This document shows, piece after piece, positions 42,914 to 51,888 of a DNA stretch of 64,000 nt; the stretch's first letter is position 1; every line of letters starts with the position of its first letter. Below the pieces are notes generated by a model, which was not told the origin of the DNA, searched no databases, and saw only the letters and a program-made list of their open reading frames with translations. The translations under genes and the position numbers were made by a program. Source of the DNA: Hazenella coriacea (GTDB taxonomy: Bacteria; Bacillota; Bacilli; Thermoactinomycetales; Thermoactinomycetaceae); NCBI RefSeq assembly GCF_004341825.1, contig NZ_SMAG01000001.1, positions 558,001 to 622,000 on the forward strand, in the 5' to 3' direction.

Positions 42914-45433
42914 TCAATTGGTCGGTAGCACCTGTTCATTTTCGAAGGGATGGTTGCTATTATGACTATGCTCCATATCATTCTTTGTTTTAGAGCCAGG
43001 GCGGGTGTCAAATGCCTTAAATAATCGTTCTTCAAGCACACGAATCTCTACTTCATTCACTCTTTTTTCTAAATCGGACATTAAGCAAGTGCCTGTGGGG
43101 AGATTTCGAATCGCATCAATATTAACCTCATTCGGTTCAATCCCTAGCATTTGACAAGCTGCTTCAGCTTCTCTTTGATCTCGGCAACGAAAAACAAAGC
43201 GACAACCTAAATTCGACCGAATTTCCTCGCCTAACATATCTTTAGCATTTTGGCTAATTAAATAAATAGCCGCATTTTTACTTCTACCAGTACGTACTAA
43301 TTCTTCTAAGATCGCCCGTCCTTCTCTCACTTTTGCAAGTCGCCAAGCCTCATCAAATAATACCATCTTAAAGTCATCACTTGACTGATTGGAAAATCGT
43401 CTGGAGAAATCAGAAATCGCCATGAGCAGAGCGATTGCCATCCTTCCATAGTCGGTTTGACTTTCCTCAGGAAGCTTGAGATCTTCTACTTGCAAAATGG
43501 TCAACTGTTTAGATAAGTCGATCGCTTTTTGACTTCCATCGCCAAACAAAAGCTGTCCTTGACCTGAGGTAGCGAGATAGCTTAATACATCAACCATTTC
43601 TTCTAAACTATCCTGTCGTTTCTCAGGTGCATTTTTTAGTCCATTTTGCAAACACTCGATCACTTTCATCATGGATGGGTTTTCAAGTTGCATCACATAG
43701 TCAACTGCTTTACCGATCACAATTGCTTCATAGGTACCATCAGCAGAACGTGCTAGAAACTGTAAAATTTGCTTGGCCGTCTCAGCTGCTGCAAAGCGCT
43801 CTGATGGATGAGTCGCACCCACCAACGGATCTAATTTCCCTCTATCTTGATGGCTCGCTTGTAAAGTAACCACTCTCGTCATCGCCCTCAATTCTGGTAA
43901 ATAGAGTGGCCAGTGAGCCCGTTCATCCTTGGGGTCAAAAATTAACACTTTGGAACCGTGAAGCAATGCCTGATAAGCGAGTAGATTAGCCCCCAATGAT
44001 TTCCCTGCCCCAAGTGATCCAATAAAAGCTGCGGAAGCTGTGGTACTCAATTTTTTATCTTTGGGTCCACGATCATGCTGAAAAAAGACAGGTAAATTAT
44101 AAGACATCCCAATTAAATGACCTTGCCCATCCCCGAGTTGTCGAGTTGCACCAATCATACTAGCCGCCACCGCGGCAGGATCCATATAGTGAATATAGTC
44201 GGGGATCAACTGCTTTGAACCAGGTATAAACTCATTAAAAGCACGCCACTGATCTCCATATGGCACTTCGATCTGAACCATGTAATCACTATATAAATCT
44301 TTCACTAGTTGAACTCGCACTTGAAGCTCTTCTAAGCTTGATGCAGAAACACACAAAATCACTGAAGTTTTGAGTAAAGGAAATTTATCTGTACGTAAAT
44401 TATTTTCCAATTCATTCGCTTCTTGACGACTGTTTAAAATATGATAAGAGGTCTCTTCTCCACTTTCCAACGCATGTTGATCTTCCGCTTTTAACTCTTT
44501 CTTTTTATTTAAAACTTGGGATAACGCTTTTCCGTACTCAATCGTCTCAGTTCGAACAGATGCCTCAACAGGAAACGATAGCTTTTGTAAAGAATATATC
44601 CATTCAGTTCCTGGAAAGATTGCTTTGTCTGGGATGTGTGAAATCGTTAAAAATGCCATATACCCCTCTTTCATCTTTCCATTTACAAATTGCTCTACTA
44701 CAAGACGCCGACCATGTGCATCATCAAAACGCCCTTCAGTAAGAGTTAAAATATCTCGTGTGGGTCGCTTAGCTTTCTTCCCTTTGACTTCCAACGGAAT
44801 CGTTTTGGGCTTCCATTTATGTCGACGGGGTGTCTCCCCAATTCCTCTGTAAAACCCTCGACGGATTAACCATTCCAGATCAGATTCTTTCACACGGGTT
44901 GCACGTAAATAACCCGTAACACGTGAGAAAATCAATTCTTCTTGTATTAAATACGCTTGCAATTCCTCTTCAAAAATCTCTGTTAGATCCGTTCCAGACT
45001 GGTTGGATAAATACCGTTTAAAATCTTTGAAAATGTAAGCTAGCTCATGTAGAAGACTTAATCCTTTGACAGGAGCTTGTTTTAATTTAATACCTATAAA
45101 AAAGCGATGTTGGTGAATTTCTTTTCCTTTTAGATGGTCCATACTCACTTGTAAATGACCTAATCCAGCTTCCTTCAACGAGTCGCAAATTTTCTCACTC
45201 ATCGACTGTTGATGTTCTTCTAAACTTTGATATTCAGGGACGACTAATGCATGGGTTTCTGCATTGATATTCCAATAAAAAGCCTCCAAGTTCCCATGGA
45301 GGCTTAACTGATCATCGATCGACCGATAGTCATAGTTAAACGGTTGTAGCTCGTAAAAGGCAAAGACAGACCCATCTGTTCCAAATACTAAGTTTCGTTC
45401 AAAATATTTAATAGGAAACGGAATGCGTGTCAT
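42914..45433 (-). CDS. VirB4-type ATPase of the secretion channel
   Basis: The 839-residue protein has an N-terminal domain, then Walker A GSLGAGKS at 472-479 and Walker B VLFDEA at 691-696, followed by RTGRSKNAAIYLISQNAKD. This is the TcpF/ConE/VirB4 family, the main energiser of conjugation channels. The start overlaps the TcpE stop as ATGA. The protein is full length and looks intact. Confidence 0.9.
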   Translation of the reverse strand: MTRIPFPIKYFERNLVFGTDGSVFAFYELQPFNYDYRSIDDQLSLHGNLEAFYWNINAETHALVVPEYQSLEEHQQSMSEKICDSLKEAGLGHLQVSMDHLKGKEIHQHRFFIGIKLKQAPVKGLSLLHELAYIFKDFKRYLSNQSGTDLTEIFEEELQAYLIQEELIFSRVTGYLRATRVKESDLEWLIRRGFYRGIGETPRRHKWKPKTIPLEVKGKKAKRPTRDILTLTEGRFDDAHGRRLVVEQFVNGKMKEGYMAFLTISHIPDKAIFPGTEWIYSLQKLSFPVEASVRTETIEYGKALSQVLNKKKELKAEDQHALESGEETSYHILNSRQEANELENNLRTDKFPLLKTSVILCVSASSLEELQVRVQLVKDLYSDYMVQIEVPYGDQWRAFNEFIPGSKQLIPDYIHYMDPAAVAASMIGATRQLGDGQGHLIGMSYNLPVFFQHDRGPKDKKLSTTASAAFIGSLGAGKSLGANLLAYQALLHGSKVLIFDPKDERAHWPLYLPELRAMTRVVTLQASHQDRGKLDPLVGATHPSERFAAAETAKQILQFLARSADGTYEAIVIGKAVDYVMQLENPSMMKVIECLQNGLKNAPEKRQDSLEEMVDVLSYLATSGQGQLLFGDGSQKAIDLSKQLTILQVEDLKLPEESQTDYGRMAIALLMAISDFSRRFSNQSSDDFKMVLFDEAWRLAKVREGRAILEELVRTGRSKNAAIYLISQNAKDMLGEEIRSNLGCRFVFRCRDQREAEAACQMLGIEPNEVNIDAIRNLPTGTCLMSDLEKRVNEVEIRVLEERLFKAFDTRPGSKTKNDMEHSHNSNHPFENEQVLPTN

Positions 45434-45822
45434 GTTTGATCACCCCCATGACGGTATATGACTTCGCCTTCATACCGATAACACCGATCACGCGGACGCT
45501 CAATTTCTTGATATCGAGCGAAATGGTGTCCATTCAGCTTATGCTCAATATATCTGATGATAAAACGATGCGGAGCCTTTCCATCTAATGTTTTTCTTGT
45601 AAAAAACCAAGCAGCAATAGCAGGAATCCCCACAAACTTGACAAGGTAGTAATCAACCCAGTTAAAAGGGGGAAATAAATTGAGAATAACCATGATTAAT
45701 AGTGTTCCGACGAAAAAGGCCATTTGACGGTATGAGACGGGAATAGGTAGCGAAATACCCTGGATCGAATAAACCGTTTTTTCAATTCGGAACACCTGAT
45801 TGTAAACCCGAATTTGTTTCAT
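45430..45822 (-). CDS. TcpE-family conjugation membrane protein
   Basis: The 130-residue protein has two adjacent membrane helices (about 32-50 and 58-77) and the C-terminal RFIIRYIEHKLNGHHFARYQEIERP segment typical of the TcpE family. TcpE is an essential small inner-membrane part of the pCW3 conjugation channel. Overlaps of 4 bases on both sides show tight coupling. Confidence 0.78.
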   Translation of the reverse strand: MKQIRVYNQVFRIEKTVYSIQGISLPIPVSYRQMAFFVGTLLIMVILNLFPPFNWVDYYLVKFVGIPAIAAWFFTRKTLDGKAPHRFIIRYIEHKLNGHHFARYQEIERPRDRCYRYEGEVIYRHGGDQT

Positions 45823-46079
45823 TTTAAATAAGCCTCAAATAACCACTTAAATCCATCTGTACCCAAGGATTGAATAATCTGAGGTTGGAAAATAAAAACA
45901 CTCACAAGCATTGCAAACAAAGCAAATCCGATAAAAGCTGTAAAAGCCCGTTTCCAGAAAAGAACTAAACTAATTGCAATGACTGCAAGGAAAAAGAGAG
46001 AACCAATTTCTCCTCCTAATGATTCTTTCAATTTTTCTCCAGGGCCAGCTGCTAAAATCCATAAGAGTAAGGGATTCAT
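45819..46079 (-). CDS. TcpD-like small membrane protein
   Basis: The 86-residue protein has two hydrophobic helices (LFFLAVIAISLVLFWKRAFTAFIGFALFAMLVSVFIF) and an acidic, amphipathic N-terminus. Its size and place between TcpC- and TcpE-like genes match TcpD of pCW3. The identification rests on order and topology, not on a sequence motif. Confidence 0.6.
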   Translation of the reverse strand: MNPLLLWILAAGPGEKLKESLGGEIGSLFFLAVIAISLVLFWKRAFTAFIGFALFAMLVSVFIFQPQIIQSLGTDGFKWLFEAYLK

Positions 46080-46082
46080 CTT

Positions 46083-46994
46083 TTATTCCACTCCTTGTTT
46101 CATATTCACTACATACCAGCGATCGCCTTGTTCAGCTAAAGTAAATGTATAATGATAATTGACAATCACACCTGTATCTAAATCTTCTAAAACGACATCG
46201 CATTCAGCAATGACATTCTTTTCTACTTGTGTGACTGTTAAATTCTTAGTTTCCACTAGGCGTAGAATACCTGTAAGTCCAGATTGTGGCTGATGATCGT
46301 GTTTGTAATAGGCAATTTCTTGCGGTTCGCCAGTCGTATATACTTTCCAGAAGGACTTCATAAACTGTTCAACTTGATTATGAACTTCTGAACTGACTTG
46401 CTCTCCCTTATTCTTTGCTGTTTTCTTAGCAACATCTTTATATACAGCAACAGGTGGAGCGATAAAGTGCGGGATATCTACTACTACATAAGAGTCTCCT
46501 GATTGTTGAATGGAGACGACTAGGTACTTCTCTCCACGTTTTTGTTCGTTTGGTTTTTTCACATGAGTCAGTGCTGTCTCAGCAAACACTGTGATATCCT
46601 TGATTCCCGATTGATCAGGACGCTCTTTGATTTCCCAAACATCCGCATGTCGTACATAGGAATTCCACTCCGTTTTAGTAAAGTCTATACCACCTTGAAG
46701 ATCCATCTGTGGTTTCCAGAATGGCTTCAAGCGATCCGCTCTAGACTCTTCCAATCCTTGTGTCCAAAAAAGATATTCACGAACAAATCTCTCAACGAAA
46801 GCTCTTTCCTTTATTGCCTCAGAAGAAGTTTGCTTTTCTTGAGGAGCAGCAGATATCTCAGGTTGTTTCGGCACAGGGATGATGTGGAACTGAATCGCCA
46901 AGACAATAGAACTAGTAAGAGCAGTATATAGAATAATTCCCCAAAAGACGATTTTGAGTAGTTTACGGCGAAATGGAGATCGTTCCATACTCAT
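46083..46994 (-). CDS. TcpC/VirB8-like conjugation protein
   Basis: The 303-residue protein has one N-terminal membrane helix (about 11-33) and two NTF2-like extracytoplasmic domains (FVERFVREYLFWTQG..., VHNQVEQFMKSFWKVYTTGEPQEIAYY), each with a beta-rich end (ITVFAETALTHV, VIAECDVVLEDL). This is the TcpC layout, a bitopic assembly factor of the channel. It overlaps the sortase gene by 4 bases. Confidence 0.75.
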   Translation of the reverse strand: MSMERSPFRRKLLKIVFWGIILYTALTSSIVLAIQFHIIPVPKQPEISAAPQEKQTSSEAIKERAFVERFVREYLFWTQGLEESRADRLKPFWKPQMDLQGGIDFTKTEWNSYVRHADVWEIKERPDQSGIKDITVFAETALTHVKKPNEQKRGEKYLVVSIQQSGDSYVVVDIPHFIAPPVAVYKDVAKKTAKNKGEQVSSEVHNQVEQFMKSFWKVYTTGEPQEIAYYKHDHQPQSGLTGILRLVETKNLTVTQVEKNVIAECDVVLEDLDTGVIVNYHYTFTLAEQGDRWYVVNMKQGVE

Positions 46995-47635
46995 CCTCCT
47001 TGCTCATTTAAAGAAAATGGTTCAGTGGTCCGTTTTTTCAATGAAGATTGGATAATATATCTTTGGGGTGCAGGACCAATGTAGGAAAATGGGTAACAGG
47101 TGGTTAGTGTAAGCACAGATTCATCATGAGGAACAATTACTGTTCGATCATCTGCATCTGTAACCCACATCCGTTTGATTTCATAGATGAAGGTTCCTTG
47201 ACTTGTCTCTACATGAAGCTCATCACCTACCTTCATCTCTCCCATGCGACGAAAAACAGTATCCCGGTGTCCGGACAACACACTGTTATCCGGCTCACCT
47301 GGTAATACACTACCTGCAAAATGCCCCACTCCTCGAGCGAGTTCATCTTCGTTCGTCCCTTCCACAACAGGAATTTTGGCCTGTAATCGTGGGATGATCA
47401 AATCAGCGAAATGCTCCCCAAATTTAGGGCGCTGATCTTGGCTAAAGACGACACTATTAGCAGATTCATTCGGCAACACCGGTTGTTGTGTCTTTTGGAC
47501 TTCTGATGTTGTTACTTTTGAAGGTGGAATCTCTTCTACGACTTGAAGTTTCTGAAGGTATTGAGTTCCTGAATAGCTCGCATAGGCAATTCCAGCTGTC
47601 ACAAATAGATAGGCAATGATTCGGTCCCATTTCAA
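46991..47635 (-). CDS. Class D-like sortase
   Basis: The 214-residue protein has an N-terminal membrane helix and the sortase triad H123 (SGHRDTVF), C180 in TLTTC and R192 (PQRYII). TLTTC-type sites are typical of class C/D housekeeping or accessory sortases. Its gene overlaps the LPXTG protein gene, which is the obvious substrate. The link to a secretion operon suggests it anchors a mating or adhesion protein. Confidence 0.88.
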   Translation of the reverse strand: MKWDRIIAYLFVTAGIAYASYSGTQYLQKLQVVEEIPPSKVTTSEVQKTQQPVLPNESANSVVFSQDQRPKFGEHFADLIIPRLQAKIPVVEGTNEDELARGVGHFAGSVLPGEPDNSVLSGHRDTVFRRMGEMKVGDELHVETSQGTFIYEIKRMWVTDADDRTVIVPHDESVLTLTTCYPFSYIGPAPQRYIIQSSLKKRTTEPFSLNEQGG

Positions 47636-48543
47636 GACCGCTTCGCCTTCCCTCTACGAAAAGCATAGATCGAACCTAGTAGTGCCATTCCACTTCCCAT
47701 GAGAACTCCATTTAAATCATTGCCAGCTGTCTTAGGTAACTCTCCTCCCTCAACGGTCTTAGGTTGCTCCTTTTTATTTTCTTCTGGTTTAGCCTGTTTA
47801 TTTGATTCAGCAACTAGCAGAGAGTCTTGGGATGAAACATTTTTGGAAGGTTCAGATTTGTGGATTCCTGATGCTTTTTCAGTTAATTGACTTGAATGAT
47901 TGCCAACCTGTTCTTTCTGTTCCTTATTCGGTTGGTATTGGATATTAGCTTTTGTTTGTCCTTGTGAAGCATTAGAAGAAGCCTCATTCGGTGGAGTGAC
48001 ATGATTAGGTGTTTGTTCCACTGCCTGAGGAGACTTGGAGTGATCTGATTCCATTGGCGTACTAGATGAAGGCGAGTGGGTTGATTGAGTGGTCTCCTTT
48101 GGCTTTTCCGTTGGAATAGGTTCGGAGTTTTCTTTCACTTGCGCTTTTTCCACTTTCGGTTTTTCTACTTCTTTGGGTTTGTTTGAAAAATCTTCTCTTG
48201 GTGATTGATCAGAAGGGGGGGTCTCTCCTCTTTGAATATCATGCTTGGGTTGTTCTACTTCTACTTTTGGCTTTTGAACAGGTTGGTCAATCGGTGCATG
48301 ATCAGGAGCTATTTCACTCTCTGCTGATGCTGTTCCAATCCCAGCCGTCAAGCCTGTAACCAAACATAAAGATAATACAGCGGCTGTCCCTTTCATAGGG
48401 CTCCTACTTAATGATGACTTCTTCCGATTTGGTTTTCCATGATTCGGCTCTTCTAGATCAAACTGTCTGAGCAGATCCGTATACATATTACGTGAACTTA
48501 CATCTGTACGAAAAGAGTCCAAGATCTGCTTGGGGTCTCTCAT
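47632..48543 (-). CDS. LPXTG-anchored surface protein with low-complexity linker
   Basis: The 303-residue protein starts with about 50 cytoplasmic-looking charged residues, then a hydrophobic segment (GTAAVLSLCLVTGLTAGIGTASAES) with a possible cleavage at ASA-ES. The body is a Pro/Glu/Lys/Ser/Gln-rich linker without folded domains. It ends with LPKTAG (269-274), a membrane helix and basic tail RRGKAKRS, the sorting signal. It is the first gene of the secretion operon. Adhesion or wall positioning is inferred. The start is the first ATG; it is preceded by GAGGTTTCG. Confidence 0.82.
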   Translation of the reverse strand: MRDPKQILDSFRTDVSSRNMYTDLLRQFDLEEPNHGKPNRKKSSLSRSPMKGTAAVLSLCLVTGLTAGIGTASAESEIAPDHAPIDQPVQKPKVEVEQPKHDIQRGETPPSDQSPREDFSNKPKEVEKPKVEKAQVKENSEPIPTEKPKETTQSTHSPSSSTPMESDHSKSPQAVEQTPNHVTPPNEASSNASQGQTKANIQYQPNKEQKEQVGNHSSQLTEKASGIHKSEPSKNVSSQDSLLVAESNKQAKPEENKKEQPKTVEGGELPKTAGNDLNGVLMGSGMALLGSIYAFRRGKAKRS

Positions 48544-49130
48544 TCTCGAAACCTCCTTCTATTTTTCATCCTTTTCAATTTGTTGTACTCAGTCTGCGTG
48601 ACCCACAGACCACATTCATACAAAATCATTGAAACAGACAGATATCTTGTGGTGTCGTTTTATGTTTCTTCATCCTATATTATTACACAAAACAGCCCCA
48701 TTTCAATAAGATTTGACATTTTTCATAGATTCCGTTTCCTCACCAATATTACAAAATGTATGAAAAAAATATATCCTATACAAAACACTTCTCAATTAAA
48801 ACCAAGAAACTATTCGTCATTAATCAAGGATTCACTCATCTTTTTTAATAAAAAGAGAAGCGAACGGCAGAAGATTATATTTATTTTTTTAGAAAATATA
48901 AAAAGCAGACAAGAAACCATCCTGACTTCATTCATATTCAAATCAATGATGCAATATTTATTTTAGATTATCACAATATTGTGCTATTCCCTATTTCCCA
49001 CTCACTTGCTGCTCTTAAACACTTGGGGAATTTATCTCATAAACCCTATTTTTCCAACCCTTCTGCCATTGATTCGCCCTCTCTATCTAGATGTAAATTG
49101 AAACGAATATACACCAAATCGTTTTTCTAA
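48544..49130. other. AT-rich intergenic region upstream of the secretion operon
   Basis: Beyond the operon's promoter, which is probably here but not clear, I see no gene in this 587-base stretch. The forward frame at 48580-48966 lacks a ribosome site and looks random. Confidence 0.4.
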
Positions 49131-50105
49131 TCAATGATTGCGTAACTTTAACTCTAACGGATTAGGATGTAAATAAGTTTGTTCAGATACCCAAGGAGAA
49201 GGATGATGACGAAAATGATGATTGAGTAATGTAATGGGAACAATCAACGGAATCAAACCAAGTCGATATTCTTCAATGACTTGGACTAACTCTTCTTGAT
49301 CCAAACTAGTCATTTCTTTCTTGAGAAAACCAATCAAGTGATATAAGACATTTGTATGTGTCTTTCTCGTCGCTGGAAACGATAAAGCTTCCATAAATAA
49401 TCTTCCATATCGAATCATCCACTCATCCTTATTCACTTTACCAATTTGTGAAATCCATTGACCCAGACGTGTATAATAGTCTCTACTATGAGATAAAAGC
49501 GCCATTTTGTGTTGAGTATGGAAACGAACCAAATCTCTTTTGCTGGGATTGGATTGAATGAGACATTTCCATCGATAATACGCAAAAACACGTTCAATAA
49601 AGTTCTCCCGCAATCCTGGATCAGTCAATCTCTCTTCTTCCTCAATCGGAAGCTCAGGAACTCTCTCCATAAGTTCTTTAGCAAACATTCCATATCCTTT
49701 TCTCTCAGACATTCCATGCGTGTTATAAATTTTGACTCTTTCCATTTCGCATAAAGGTGAATCCTTTTTCAGGATAAAGCCATGGAGCTGAAACTCCATA
49801 ATCTGTTCGACTCTTTTTCTGGCATATTCAACCATATGTGAGGTCAAATCTTCCTGTGACTTCCCTAGCACTAAACGAATCTTTCCCGATTGTTTTTCAT
49901 CTTCCACTAAACGAAGCGTATCCCTGGGAGTTCCTAACCCCACCTCTACTACTGGACAGATAGGGATCCATTCAAAATATTTCCCTAAAACTCCTGTTAG
50001 ATATGGACAACGCTTATGCCCCCCACTAGATCCAACTGGATTTCCTAATAAACAACTACTCACCCCGATGCGGATTATAGGGGACCTTTCTTGATTTACG
50101 TACAT
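49131..50105 (-). CDS. DUF523 (TudS-like) and DUF1722 fusion protein
   Basis: From the ATG 7 bases after AAGGAAGAG the protein is 324 residues. The N-terminal DUF523 part has the cysteines of the [4Fe-4S] site in SSCLLG, CPYLTG and CPVVEVGLGTPRDTLRL. The C-terminal part (about 180-320) is DUF1722 (YbgA). DUF523 includes thiouracil desulfidase TudS. The fusion is known in bacteria. Whether it removes sulfur from thionucleobases here is inference. Confidence 0.82.
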   Translation of the reverse strand: MYVNQERSPIIRIGVSSCLLGNPVGSSGGHKRCPYLTGVLGKYFEWIPICPVVEVGLGTPRDTLRLVEDEKQSGKIRLVLGKSQEDLTSHMVEYARKRVEQIMEFQLHGFILKKDSPLCEMERVKIYNTHGMSERKGYGMFAKELMERVPELPIEEEERLTDPGLRENFIERVFAYYRWKCLIQSNPSKRDLVRFHTQHKMALLSHSRDYYTRLGQWISQIGKVNKDEWMIRYGRLFMEALSFPATRKTHTNVLYHLIGFLKKEMTSLDQEELVQVIEEYRLGLIPLIVPITLLNHHFRHHPSPWVSEQTYLHPNPLELKLRNH

Positions 50106-50183
50106 ATCGAGGCTCTTCCTTTCTGCGTCTATTTCCATAAAACAACTCGATTGATCTAGAAAGTACTATTGCTAAAATCTCGA

Positions 50184-50450
50184 CTAATTTTTATTAGCAA
50201 GGATTTTTGTAAGAACTGTTAATAAATCTGGATCAGTAAATGAATATCCTGCCTCGATCAAACGGGTAGGCATCACTTTTGCACCACCAATTAATAAAGT
50301 TTCTGCTGTCTCTCCAAATATGGAGCGTAATAAAAATCCTGGAATAGGTAAAAAAGTGGGGTGGTGTAATACTACCTCCCCAACTTTTGCTGTTACTACT
50401 CTACCCCGAAAATGTCTTTTCCGAACACCATAATCATTAGAGCCGATCAA
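50184..50450 (-). pseudogene. C-terminal remnant of an epimerase (DUF1731, YfhF-like)
   Basis: The 88-residue frame corresponds only to the C-terminal DUF1731 domain of NAD-dependent epimerases of the TIGR01777/YfhF type (LHHPTFLPIPGFLLRSIFGE, AKVMPTRLIEAGYSF). The Rossmann domain of about 220 residues is missing. The upstream 80 bases carry no coding sequence that would supply it. A remnant of a decayed gene is the best explanation. Confidence 0.72.
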
Positions 50451-50627
50451 CGACTGAAAATATCACTTAAGATCTCAATTAGAAAGGTCTGTTCTCAGTA
50501 ATACTATGATATTCTCTAATTCGTTGAGAGTTCTATATTTCTATGAACCAAACTCCTGTTTTTGTAAAATTACATCCCCAGATAAGATATAATATATTTA
50601 TTACCATCACACCAAGGAGTTGACGGC

Positions 50628-51122
50628 ATGAAAGGGTCTGATAAACATCTCCAACAACTTGAACAGCTTGAGCCTGAACAACTTCTTGCTCATTATACAG
50701 AACAGTCAACACTTCCCCCGAAAATTGCACAACTCATTACTGAGTTAAAAGAAGACTTTAATTTTTCAAATGGCATGGTTAATAGTTTGCTCGAATACTG
50801 TCTCTTAAGCAAAAAAAATCTTTCTTATTCGTTTATCTTCACTCATGCCAATGAATTGGTAAAACTACAAGTGCAAAATACTCAAGATGTCATTCTCTAT
50901 TTCCAAAACTTATCCAAGAAACATACGCCACCTAGACCCAAAGCTCCATCCCCATCCGATTCCGAAGGGTTTAACCAAGAATACATGGAGACAAATGTCG
51001 CATTAATTGCTCGGCAACTTCACCAACTGCGTCTTGAAGTGAATACAAAATTCGATGAAATCCATCAACAACTTGATCGGATTGAATCACATTTAAAACA
51101 GATTACATACATGCTGAAATAA
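50628..51122 (+). CDS. DnaB/DnaD-like (DDBH2) domain protein with coiled coil
   Basis: The 164-residue protein has a helical domain (LITELKEDFNFSNGMVNSLLEYCLLSKKNLSYSFIFTHANEL at about 37-78) that resembles the DnaD-like domain of primosomal DnaB and DnaD. A Pro/Ser-rich linker and a C-terminal coiled coil (QLHQLRLEVNTKFDEIHQQLDRIESHLKQI) follow. DnaD-like domains bind DNA and remodel it in replication start. It stands alone after AAGGAGTTGACGGC. The role is inferred and weak. Confidence 0.6.
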   Translation: MKGSDKHLQQLEQLEPEQLLAHYTEQSTLPPKIAQLITELKEDFNFSNGMVNSLLEYCLLSKKNLSYSFIFTHANELVKLQVQNTQDVILYFQNLSKKHTPPRPKAPSPSDSEGFNQEYMETNVALIARQLHQLRLEVNTKFDEIHQQLDRIESHLKQITYMLK

Positions 51123-51243
51123 AATCCTAACATTTATGACAACCAATCTCTAAGTCATCAGAGCTGATCCGATCCTTCATGAGATTGTGCCTACGATAAA
51201 TCTACGAGGTCTGATCCATCTTTCGATTTCCGTAACTGTAAAA

Positions 51244-51375
51244 ACATAAAAACTTCTTATACAGAGTTAAACTTTTTATTCATCGAAGGGTTCTGCCAAG
51301 GAATAGCACAACATTATTTGCCTGAAACATTAAATCCCGATCGTGAATATTTCGAAGCTATGAATCTAAAACCAT
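51244..51375 (+). pseudogene. Short coding remnant upstream of a terminator
   Basis: The frame ending at TGA 51373-51375 reads LFIEGFCQGIAQHYLPETL and then NPDREYFEAMNLKP, which looks like real protein. It has no start codon or ribosome site and no sense continuation upstream. The pattern is like the end of a muramoyl-alanine amidase, but the match is too short to name it. Confidence 0.4.
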
Positions 51376-51411
51376 GAAACGACTGCAAATTAAAAGCAGT
51401 CGTTTCATGGT
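51371..51411. terminator. Bidirectional terminator
   Basis: ACCATGAAACGACTGC / GCAGTCGTTTCATGGT is a perfect 16-bp inverted repeat with a 9-base AT-rich loop. It lies between the remnant and the VOC gene. Confidence 0.75.
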
Positions 51412-51427
51412 TGATCAATTACATATG

Positions 51428-51820
51428 TTATTTCCAATCCTTCATTCGTTCAGCTAAACTTCCTGTAAATAGCTCTAACATGATCTCATCAGGGTCCTTA
51501 AACTGAACGGACCAACCTCCTCCTCTCAAAACGGGTTCACGAACTAGAGAAATCTGATGTTGTTGAAGTGTTTTGACCGCTTTCATAAAATCAGGTTCTA
51601 AGATAGAAAATGCAACATGATCAATTCCACAACTCTCTGGTGGAAAAGAAATGCTTTTTTCTTTTTCCAATAAACAGATCCACACATGCCCCCATTCAAG
51701 ATAAACATCTTTCTTCCCTTGATGGATCAATTTCATTCCTAAAATGTCACAATAAAAAGGAAGGCTTTTTTTAAGTGAACTCACACGAAGGGTGATATGA
51801 TTCACACCAGTAACTCTCAC
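51428..51820 (-). CDS. VOC-family metalloprotein (FosB-like)
   Basis: The 130-residue protein has the vicinal-oxygen-chelate fold with metal ligands H8 (VNHITL), H68 (IDHVAF) and Glu near 115 (IMLELFTGSL). The end TGSLAERMKDWK and the length recall FosB bacillithiol transferases that inactivate fosfomycin. The arginine-rich fosfomycin-binding stretch of FosB is not evident here, so a general VOC dioxygenase or lyase is also possible. Confidence 0.75.
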   Translation of the reverse strand: MRVTGVNHITLRVSSLKKSLPFYCDILGMKLIHQGKKDVYLEWGHVWICLLEKEKSISFPPESCGIDHVAFSILEPDFMKAVKTLQQHQISLVREPVLRGGGWSVQFKDPDEIMLELFTGSLAERMKDWK

Positions 51821-51888
51821 TGCGGTTCCCCTTCCAATATAGTATTTAACGCCATATTTGAATACTTTAGAACCTCATCGAAAAGTTA

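Noticed and set aside
48580-48966. Forward frame of 128 codons in the AT-rich gap
   Set aside because: It starts with TTG without a ribosome site, has a random residue mix (many Ile, Phe, Ser, Lys) and lies in AT-rich intergenic DNA.
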